Assembly: GCA_028293775.1 (NCBI GenBank)
Contig: JAQGOD010000007.1
Location: 1 to 5,302, forward strand
Source of the DNA: Gammaproteobacteria bacterium
GTDB lineage: Bacteria > Pseudomonadota > Gammaproteobacteria > Steroidobacterales > Steroidobacteraceae
Direction of reading: 5' to 3'
DNA: 5,302 nt
Shown: positions 1-4,766 of the stretch, in pieces
How positions within the stretch are numbered: position 1 is the stretch's first letter
How the letters are laid out: every line of letters starts with the position of its first letter
Position numbers and translations under genes: made by a program
The notes under the pieces: generated by a model
The model's database searches: none
What the model saw: the letters and a program-made list of their open reading frames with translations, nothing else
What the model was told of the DNA's origin: nothing

Positions 1-1
1 T

Positions 2-97
2 CGCCTACAGGTCGCGAGCATAAGCCAAGAACGCGCGAATTCGATTTGCAAGGCGCTCAAGGCCGGCTCGCAGGCCTGCGTGCTCATTCATCCTTGA
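2..97 (+). CDS. C-terminal tail of a possible SPOR-domain protein (5' end outside window)
   Basis: This open plus-strand frame enters from the left edge and runs 31 codons to TGA at 95-97. It reads RLQVASISQERANSICKAL followed by KAGSQACVLIHP. The layout (a hydrophobic strand with QVAS, a helix starting near ERAN with CKALKAG, then a closing strand CVLI just before the stop) resembles the end of SPOR peptidoglycan-binding domains, including the cysteine pair seen in some proteobacterial examples. SPOR proteins bind denuded septal glycan in the periplasm. The call rests on pattern memory over 31 residues, so it is tentative. A competing open frame (frame 1, stop at 115-117) cannot be excluded, but its residues look less like a folded domain. 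Confidence 0.35.
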   Translation, partial: RLQVASISQERANSICKALKAGSQACVLIHP

Positions 98-205
98 GGT
101 CGGGCTTTACGTCTTAAGAGGGCGGGACGCGTCAGCACCCGACAAATCGCGTCACTTTAGTAGGGTTGGCGCGTTGTAACTCACTGATTTTCTTGAGTGT
201 AGCGG
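98..205. other. Intergenic stretch, no gene seen
   Basis: I find no convincing reading frame, RNA gene or terminator between the putative SPOR tail and the sigma-54 promoter. The only pattern is a weak 5-bp inverted repeat, ACTCA at 179-183 and TGAGT at 194-198, just upstream of the promoter. If the promoter is real, this is where an enhancer-binding activator would be expected to bind. I could not find an NtrC-type site (TGCACC-N5-GGTGCA). Confidence 0.5.
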
Positions 206-222
206 CTGGCACGCGGCTTGCT
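206..222 (+). promoter_or_regulatory. Sigma-54 (RpoN) promoter
   Basis: The sequence CTGGCACG-CGGC-TTGCT matches the sigma-54 consensus (YTGGCACG-N4-TTGCW) at every defined position. The invariant GG lies at 208-209 and the invariant GC at 220-221, exactly ten bases apart. This places +1 near base 233. Sigma-54 promoters need an ATP-dependent activator bound upstream, and they usually control nitrogen, carbon, motility or stress functions. The activator cannot be identified here. The call is strengthened by a strong plus-strand terminator about 240 bases downstream, with no other plus-strand promoter or clear gene between. Confidence 0.72.
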
Positions 223-233
223 TCGTCTTGAGT

Positions 234-428
234 ATGCAATCGAAAATTGTTGCGTTATTGGCAGATGAGGGCAGCCGCGAAGCAACCCTGTTGGTTCGCC
301 GCGGCGACGGTCAGTTCGCTCTCTCGAGAATCGATGCACGCGTGGCGGCTGCTGCGCGGCTTGCAGCTCGATATGCGCCCGGCCCGGCGCAGTATTCATC
401 GCCGGAGGCTCATATCTCGAAGCGATAA
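234..428 (+). CDS. Possible leaderless small protein, 64 aa, unknown function
   Basis: An ATG at 234 opens a 64-codon frame ending in TAA at 426-428, 17 bases before the terminator stem. The start sits at or one base from the predicted sigma-54 transcription start, so the message would be leaderless. No Shine-Dalgarno sequence precedes it. The peptide begins MQSKIVALLADEGSREATLL, is alanine- and arginine-rich in the middle, and ends in ISKR. It shows no signal peptide, membrane segment or family motif that I recognise. By hand count 37 of 64 third positions are G or C, with no clear third-position preference, which argues against strong coding selection. It may be a chance frame inside a small RNA. 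A TTG two codons upstream (228) lies before the predicted transcript start. Confidence 0.25.
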   Translation: MQSKIVALLADEGSREATLLVRRGDGQFALSRIDARVAAAARLAARYAPGPAQYSSPEAHISKR

Positions 429-445
429 GTTTTTGGGTCACCCCA

Positions 446-498
446 GGGCGCCGCGGTTTGTTCTTCCCCCCTTCCCGCTCGCGGCGCCCGTTTTTTTT
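446..498 (+). terminator. Rho-independent terminator, plus strand
   Basis: A perfect 10-bp GC-rich stem forms from GGGCGCCGCG (446-455) and CGCGGCGCCC (480-489), with a 24-nt pyrimidine-rich loop. It is followed after one base by eight T residues (491-498). The T tract lies only on the plus-strand exit side. Read on the minus strand, the stem is preceded by A residues and followed by TGGGGTGACC, so it would be a poor intrinsic terminator for ptrB. The T run overlaps the first two plus-strand bases of the ptrB stop codon (497-499). Its direction implies a real plus-strand transcription unit upstream. Confidence 0.9.
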
Positions 499-2560
499 AA
501 CTGTTATTAAGTTCATCGAGCAGGAATGCATATTCCATCGCGATCTCCCGATAGCGCTGGAACCGCCCGGACTTTCCGCCATGGCCGGCATCCATTTCCA
601 CATGCAGCAGCAAGCGATTGTTGTCCGACTTCATCGCGCGCAGTTTGGCCACCCATTTTGCCGGCTCGTAGTATTGGACTTGGCTGTCCCAGAGACCGGT
701 GGTGACGAGCATGGCGGGATAGGGTTTGTCGCTGACATTGTCGTAGGGGGAGTAAGACAACATGTAGTCGTAGTACTCCTTGTCCGCAGGGTTTCCCCAC
801 TCATCGTATTCGTTGGTGGTGAGCGGAATGCTCTCATCCAACATGGTCGTCACCACATCCACGAATGGCACCTGCGCGACGATGCCGCGGTAAAATCCGT
901 TGCTCATGTCGGAAATGGCCCCCATCAGCAAGCCGCCGGCGCTGCCGCCCATCGCAAAGACCTTGTCCTTCGCCGCGTAGCCGCGTTCGATGAGCATGTG
1001 CGTCACATCCATAAAATCGTAGAACGAATTCTTCTTATGCAGCTTCCGTCCATCGTCATACCACGCGCGGCCCATTTCCTGGCCGCCGCGCACATGGGCA
1101 AGCGCATAGACGAAGCCGCGATCCAAGAGACTGAGCCTGGCCGACGAGAAGCTCGGGTCCATCGAGAGGCCATAGGCCCCATACCCATATTGCAGCAGCG
1201 GTCTTGAGCCGTTGGGAATGAAACCTTTGCGGTACACCAGCGACACCGGAATTGCCGTGCCGTCGCGCCCGGGCGCCATGAGAAATTCGGTGGCGTAATC
1301 CTTGGGATCGAAACTGCCCAGCACCGGATCGCGCTTGAGCAGCACCTGTTCCCGCGTGCGAACGTTGTAGTCGTATAGGGTCGTCGGCGTGGTCAGCGAG
1401 CTATAGGCGTAGCGCACGATCTCCGTGTCCAGTTCCAGATTGACCGACATCGATGTGGTGTACGCAGCCTCGTCGCTTGCGATAAAAAAATCCGCGCCGC
1501 GGACAAATGAGTGAATGCAGATTTTGTGCAAGCCGCCGGTGCGCACCGAGACCGCGAGAAACTGCTCGAAAACGTCGAAATCCTCGATGTAGGCATCATG
1601 CCGGTGCGCGATCACATCGGTCCAGCCGGCACGGTCGCTGTGCGGGCCGATGGGCGCACTCGCCAACCTGAAATTGCGCGCCTGCCAGTTCGACCTCACG
1701 ATGAAATCGGTCCCCAAGTGCTCGAGGTCGTATTCGTGATCCGGCTCGTGCTCGAGAAATATTTCGAAGCGCAGCTGCGGATCGTCGGCGCGCGCATAGC
1801 GCCATTCCGAGGACAGCGTGCTTTCCATGTGGATAAATATGAATGCGTCGGACTTGGACTTGGATACGCCGGTGTAGAAGCGCCTATCGGTTTGTTCGAA
1901 AACCAGTTCATCGTTCTTCGGATCCTGCCCACGCACATGTTTCTTGACGTAGAGCCCGAGCAGCGTCTCGGGATCTTTCTCGACGTAGAGCAGGGTCCTG
2001 TTGTCGTTGGCCCAAGTGAAGTCGGATTCGACGTCGGCGATGGCAACCGGCTGAGTCTCTCCGCTGACAAGATTTTTGAAGCGCAGCGTGAATTGGCGCC
2101 TGCCCACGGTGTCCTCGCAATAGGCCATCCAGGCCGAATCCACCGAAATATCGATGGCGCCGATGCGGTAATACTCGTGGCCGGCCGCAAGCGCGTTGGC
2201 ATCGAGCAGAATCTCTTCGGGCGCCTCCAGCGAGTTTTTGCGCCGCACAAATATGGGGTGCTCCTTGCCCGGCTCGAACCGAGTGCTGTACCAATAGCCG
2301 TTCTTTCGGTAGGGCACCGTCGAGTCGTCCTGCTTGAGCCGCGCATAGATTTCCTCGTACAGCGCATTCTCCAACGGCTTGGACCTTGCCATGCTGCGCT
2401 CCCGAAACTCGTTTTCCGCCTTCAAATAGGCCAGGACCTCGGGATTGGAGCGTTCGTCGTCACGCAGCCAGTAATAGGGATCAATTCGCGTGCCATGGGG
2501 CGAAACCACTGCGTGAGGCATGCGCGGGGCGATGGGCGGCTTCAGATCCGGGTCGTTCAT
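497..2560 (-). CDS. ptrB: Oligopeptidase B (S9 family serine peptidase)
   Basis: This enzyme cleaves short peptides after arginine or lysine (EC 3.4.21.83). It is normally cytoplasmic or periplasmic without a signal peptide, and none is seen here. The chosen start (ATG at 2560) gives 687 residues, against 686 in E. coli. The N-terminal cap and beta-propeller (to about residue 415) include RIDPYYWLRDDE near residue 25. The alpha/beta-hydrolase domain follows. The catalytic triad is Ser540 in GGSAGG, Asp625 in TTGLWDSQVQYYEP and His660 in DAGHGGKSGR. PFVDVVTTMLDESIPLTT and SLLDRGFVYALAHVRGG are family signatures. An in-frame ATG at 2599 would add 13 residues, but it has no ribosome binding site and the likely -10 box falls inside the added codons. 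AGGA at 2575-2572 lies 11 bases before the preferred start, slightly far. At the acidic pair that sets basic P1 preference (Glu576/Glu578 in enterobacterial enzymes), this protein has Glu584 and Asp586. It is transcribed divergently from the CBS gene. Confidence 0.96.
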   Translation of the reverse strand: MNDPDLKPPIAPRMPHAVVSPHGTRIDPYYWLRDDERSNPEVLAYLKAENEFRERSMARSKPLENALYEEIYARLKQDDSTVPYRKNGYWYSTRFEPGKEHPIFVRRKNSLEAPEEILLDANALAAGHEYYRIGAIDISVDSAWMAYCEDTVGRRQFTLRFKNLVSGETQPVAIADVESDFTWANDNRTLLYVEKDPETLLGLYVKKHVRGQDPKNDELVFEQTDRRFYTGVSKSKSDAFIFIHMESTLSSEWRYARADDPQLRFEIFLEHEPDHEYDLEHLGTDFIVRSNWQARNFRLASAPIGPHSDRAGWTDVIAHRHDAYIEDFDVFEQFLAVSVRTGGLHKICIHSFVRGADFFIASDEAAYTTSMSVNLELDTEIVRYAYSSLTTPTTLYDYNVRTREQVLLKRDPVLGSFDPKDYATEFLMAPGRDGTAIPVSLVYRKGFIPNGSRPLLQYGYGAYGLSMDPSFSSARLSLLDRGFVYALAHVRGGQEMGRAWYDDGRKLHKKNSFYDFMDVTHMLIERGYAAKDKVFAMGGSAGGLLMGAISDMSNGFYRGIVAQVPFVDVVTTMLDESIPLTTNEYDEWGNPADKEYYDYMLSYSPYDNVSDKPYPAMLVTTGLWDSQVQYYEPAKWVAKLRAMKSDNNRLLLHVEMDAGHGGKSGRFQRYREIAMEYAFLLDELNNS

Positions 2561-2568
2561 TTTTCGGG

Positions 2569-2596
2569 TTGTCCTGGTGTCAGGCACGAGTATAGT
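2569..2596 (+). promoter_or_regulatory. Candidate sigma-70 promoter for the CBS-domain gene
   Basis: TTGTCC (2569-2574, four of six matches to the -35 consensus) is followed by a 16-bp spacer and TATAGT (2591-2596, five of six to the -10 consensus). The start would be near 2603, leaving a leader of about 35 nt before the ATG at 2638. The -10 core is shared with the opposite-strand box for ptrB. Confidence 0.45.
2589..2594 (-). promoter_or_regulatory. Candidate -10 box for ptrB
   Basis: Read on the minus strand, 2594-2589 is TATACT, five of six matches to the sigma-70 -10 consensus. Transcription would start near 2582 and give a leader of about 22 nt to the ATG at 2560, which also argues against the upstream ATG at 2599. 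I see no good -35 element at the right distance, so the promoter may be weak or activator-dependent. It shares its TATA core with the plus-strand box at 2591-2596. Confidence 0.45.
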
Positions 2597-2637
2597 CATG
2601 AGAGCGCAAGGGCGTCCGATGCCAAGAGCAGGTGTAT

Positions 2638-3066
2638 ATGCAGATCGTCAGTCAATTGCTTCAGGTCAAGGGCAACCAGGTCTTCTCCGTCGCGCCGAGC
2701 GATTCGGTGTTGCGCGCCATAGAAATCATGGCGACGCGGCATGTCGGCGCGCTGCTGGTCATGAATGAAGGCGAGTTGCTCGGGATCATTTCCGAGCGCG
2801 ACTATGCGCGAAAGGTCATTCTGAAAAATCGCTCCTCGCACGACACGCCGGTGAGCGATATCATGAGTGCCCCGGCGATCAGCGTGACGCCGGAGGACAC
2901 GGTGCATCATTGCATGCAGCTCATGACGGAGGGGCGTTTCAGGCATTTGCCGGTGGTCAAGTCCGGCCGCGTCGTCGGCATGTTGTCCATCGGCGATCTC
3001 GTCAAGGCCGTTATCCAGGAACAATCGCAGCATATCGAGCAACTGGAACGCTACATCGCGGGCTAG
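2638..3066 (+). CDS. Two-CBS-domain protein (putative adenylate/redox sensor)
   Basis: This 142-residue soluble protein consists almost entirely of a Bateman module. The first CBS domain (about residues 8-65) contains VGALLVMNEGELLGIISERD and YARKV. The second (about 73-130) contains the PVSDIMSAPAISVTPEDTV entry, RHLPVV and GRVVGMLSIGDLVK. A short C-terminal helix, QSQHIEQLERYIAG, is typical of this stand-alone bacterial subfamily. CBS pairs bind adenine nucleotides such as AMP, ATP or NAD(H) and act as energy sensors. The partner here is unknown. ATG at 2638 is preferred because AGG (2630-2632) lies five bases upstream. A GTG at 2632 is in frame but overlaps that AGG, and it would add only two residues. 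The TAG stop at 3064-3066 is one base from the stop of the convergent phosphate transporter gene. Confidence 0.93.
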   Translation: MQIVSQLLQVKGNQVFSVAPSDSVLRAIEIMATRHVGALLVMNEGELLGIISERDYARKVILKNRSSHDTPVSDIMSAPAISVTPEDTVHHCMQLMTEGRFRHLPVVKSGRVVGMLSIGDLVKAVIQEQSQHIEQLERYIAG

Positions 3067-3067
3067 G

Positions 3068-4495
3068 TCAGAGCGTCGGACTCGCCAGCAGGTAGTACAA
3101 CCCTGCGGCAACCGAAATCGTGACCGGTAAGGTAATGAGCCACGCAATCACGATCCGCGAAACCATACGATAGCGAAGGCCGGCACCCGAGCTGACCATG
3201 GTGCCAGCGATCCCGGAGGTGACGATGTGCGTCGTGCTCACCGGGAGACCTGTAAAACCCGCAGTGCCGATGAGAACGGCCGCCACCACTTCGGCGGACG
3301 CACCTTGCGCGGGCGTCAAATGCACGTTGCCGAGACGCTCCCCCAAGGTTTTTACGATGCGCTTGTAGCCGAACATCGTCCCCACCCCGAGACACAGGGC
3401 GCTGAGCATGCGCACCCAGAAGGGCGCATATTCGACCGTCCCGCTCAAGGTCTTCGCAAGCTTGTGCGCCGTCTGCTTATCTTCCGCGCTTATGCCCTTT
3501 GCCCCTTCCGCGTGCTTCAATTCCGAAATCACTTGGTACACATCGTCGCGTATGGACGCGCGCAACGTGGCCGATGCGGATTTGGGCCCGACTTCCAGTC
3601 GCCGGGGACCCGCGCTCGGATCGGCGCCGCCACCCAAGGCGTCGGCCTGACTCGCGATGGATCTGATGGCGTCCAATGCGGCCGCCTTTTCGTCATCGCC
3701 GTATTGGCGAATCAGCGGCTCGGCTTGCCGCATCATCGAAGCCATCTCTTTCAGGGACAGGTGCGCCGCCGGATTCAAGGCATACGTCGCCGGAAAAATG
3801 CCGATGATGGTCAGCATGATGAGACCGATGCTCTTCTGACCGTCGTTCGTGCCATGGGCGAAACTGACGCTGCTGCAGGTGAGGATCAGAATGCTTCGCA
3901 TCCACCAAACCGGCGGACGATCGATCACGGGCTCGTAGAGGCGAGGATCATGCAGATGCTTGCGACACAGGAAATACAAGCCGCCCGCGAGGACAAAACC
4001 CAGCAGCGGCGATATCGCCAGCGCCTCTAAGACTCGCCACAATTGGGCCCAATGCATCCCGTCGCCGACGTTGCGGGCGTGCACCAGCGAATTGCCCACG
4101 GTGACGCCGATGAGTGCACCGATCAGGCAGTGCGAGCTGGAGTTCGGCAAGGCGAACCACCACGTGCCAATGTTCCAGCTCAAGGCGGCCACAAAAAGCG
4201 AAACCAGCATGGCGACGGCGGGGCCGCCGTCGGGCGGAGACATCACCTCCGTGGGCAGCAATTCGACCAGCGCGTAGGCAACGGCGATACCGCCCACCAG
4301 CACGCCGACAAAGTTCATGATGCCGGACAGCACCACGGCCTGCCCCGGCTGCAACGATTTGGTGTAAATGACCGTGGCGACGGCATTGGCCGCATCGTGA
4401 AAGCCGTTGGTCGCCTCGAAGGCGATCACCATGACGAGCGCAAAAATCAACAGGCCTATGGCCAGGGCGGAGGCGGGATCGAGGTGGCTTAGCAC
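3068..4495 (-). CDS. pit: Low-affinity inorganic phosphate transporter, PiT family
   Basis: This inner-membrane symporter (PHO4/PiT family) imports phosphate as a metal-phosphate complex driven by protons. The 475 residues fit the PitA type. Family repeats appear in both halves: NGFHDAANAVATVIYT at 30-45 with LPNSSSH at 116-122, then SFAHGTNDGQKSIGLIM at 211-227 with GLPVSTTH at 416-423. About ten hydrophobic segments flank a large hydrophilic loop at roughly 240-355, rich in charged and helical residues, as in E. coli PitA. The start is GTG at 4495. The resulting MLSHLD N-terminus aligns with MLHLF of PitA, and a TAA lies one codon earlier, so no upstream extension is possible. The only strong Shine-Dalgarno, AAGGAG (4500-4495), overlaps this GTG, which is abnormal. 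The gene is divergent from gltB and convergent with the CBS gene. Confidence 0.95.
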   Translation of the reverse strand: MLSHLDPASALAIGLLIFALVMVIAFEATNGFHDAANAVATVIYTKSLQPGQAVVLSGIMNFVGVLVGGIAVAYALVELLPTEVMSPPDGGPAVAMLVSLFVAALSWNIGTWWFALPNSSSHCLIGALIGVTVGNSLVHARNVGDGMHWAQLWRVLEALAISPLLGFVLAGGLYFLCRKHLHDPRLYEPVIDRPPVWWMRSILILTCSSVSFAHGTNDGQKSIGLIMLTIIGIFPATYALNPAAHLSLKEMASMMRQAEPLIRQYGDDEKAAALDAIRSIASQADALGGGADPSAGPRRLEVGPKSASATLRASIRDDVYQVISELKHAEGAKGISAEDKQTAHKLAKTLSGTVEYAPFWVRMLSALCLGVGTMFGYKRIVKTLGERLGNVHLTPAQGASAEVVAAVLIGTAGFTGLPVSTTHIVTSGIAGTMVSSGAGLRYRMVSRIVIAWLITLPVTISVAAGLYYLLASPTL

Positions 4496-4544
4496 TCCTT
4501 ATCATCTACTGCGGGTGGACGGACCGGCAGGCCGTGCGCTCGCT

Positions 4545-4592
4545 CATTGCCGTCAGTGGTTGCTGACGCCTGCTGTCATTGCTGACGCCTGC
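4545..4592. repeat. Tandem 14-bp repeat with flanking inverted CGTCAG; possible operator
   Basis: TTGCTGACGCCTGC occurs twice without mismatch, at 4560-4573 and 4579-4592, with a 19-bp period. CGTCAG at 4551-4556 is the inverse of CTGACG at 4563-4568, with six bases between. Between the copies lies CTGTCAT (4573-4579), identical to an enterobacterial PhoB half-site, but no second half-site follows at the 11-bp spacing. The cluster lies about 65-100 bp upstream of pit and just upstream of the gltB promoter, so it could control either gene. The repeat is certain; the regulatory role is inferred. Confidence 0.6.
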
Positions 4593-4616
4593 AGCGGCCG
4601 CCGATAGCGCGGACGA

Positions 4617-4644
4617 TTGACGCTGATCCTCCCGCAGGTATTAT
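4617..4644 (+). promoter_or_regulatory. Sigma-70 promoter for gltB
   Basis: TTGACG (4617-4622, five of six matches to the -35 consensus) and TATTAT (4639-4644, five of six to the -10 consensus) are separated by 16 bp. Transcription would start near 4651, leaving an untranslated leader of about 116 nt before the gltB ATG. I found no equally good promoter closer to the gene or on the minus strand for pit. Confidence 0.62.
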
Positions 4645-4690
4645 GAGTCGCATACTTTAGGCGCGCTGCGCGGCGTTTGCCCCACCCGGT

Positions 4691-4706
4691 GCTTAAACTT
4701 TTAAGC
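4691..4706. promoter_or_regulatory. 7-bp palindrome in the gltB leader
   Basis: GCTTAAA (4691-4697) and TTTAAGC (4700-4706) form a perfect inverted repeat around two bases. A third copy, TTTAAGC at 4752-4758, adjoins the gltB ribosome binding region. The element could be a dimeric repressor or activator site in DNA. In RNA it could form a hairpin with a 6-bp stem and 4-nt loop, or the first arm could pair with the distal copy. It lies downstream of the proposed promoter. No known regulator is recognised. Confidence 0.5.
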
Positions 4707-4766
4707 GCTGAGAACCGTGTTAAGTCTTTGTTTTTAAAGGCCCTGCCTAACTTTAAGCGGGGTTGC

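Larger units (their letters stand above)
233..498 (+). ncRNA. Candidate sigma-54-dependent small RNA (about 260 nt)
   Basis: The ends are inferred: the 5' end from the sigma-54 promoter (+1 near 233) and the 3' end from the rho-independent terminator at 446-498. The interior is not clearly coding. It offers stems such as GCGCC (375-379) with GGCGC (386-390), enclosed by GATATG (370-375) and CATATC (411-416), and GCTGC/GCAGC arms near 350-366. Sigma-54-dependent small RNAs are known, for example CrcZ of Pseudomonas, but I see none of the A-rich CA motifs of CrcZ and no resemblance to a named family. The alternative is an mRNA for the 64-codon frame at 234-428. The 3' end overlaps the convergent ptrB stop codon by a base or two. 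Confidence 0.42.

Noticed and set aside
179..198. ACTCA/TGAGT inverted repeat as an activator site for the sigma-54 promoter
   Set aside because: It has only five base pairs around ten bases, is very close to the -24 element, and matches no known activator consensus that I can name.
322..329. TCTCGAGA palindrome as an operator
   Set aside because: An 8-bp palindrome is expected by chance in a window this size, and nothing nearby suggests a regulator.
181..603. 140-codon minus-strand frame across the ptrB 3' end
   Set aside because: It overlaps the conserved ptrB C-terminus in another frame, has an Arg/Pro/Ser-rich low-information composition, and no ribosome binding site or motif.
458..1207. 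249-codon plus-strand open frame opposite the ptrB 3' end
   Set aside because: It starts inside the terminator loop and would cross the terminator. It is His/Val-rich, as expected for an antisense shadow, with no recognisable domain.
1511..2722. 403-codon plus-strand open frame opposite ptrB
   Set aside because: It lies antisense to the strongly conserved oligopeptidase B, has no family motifs, and is explained by GC-rich codon structure on the other strand.
2596..3147. 183-codon minus-strand frame opposite the CBS gene
   Set aside because: It is antisense to clear CBS motifs. The His/Asp/Arg-rich translation is typical of a shadow frame.
3227..4030. 267-codon plus-strand frame opposite pit
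   Set aside because: It is antisense to transmembrane segments and PiT signatures, with arginine-rich noise composition.
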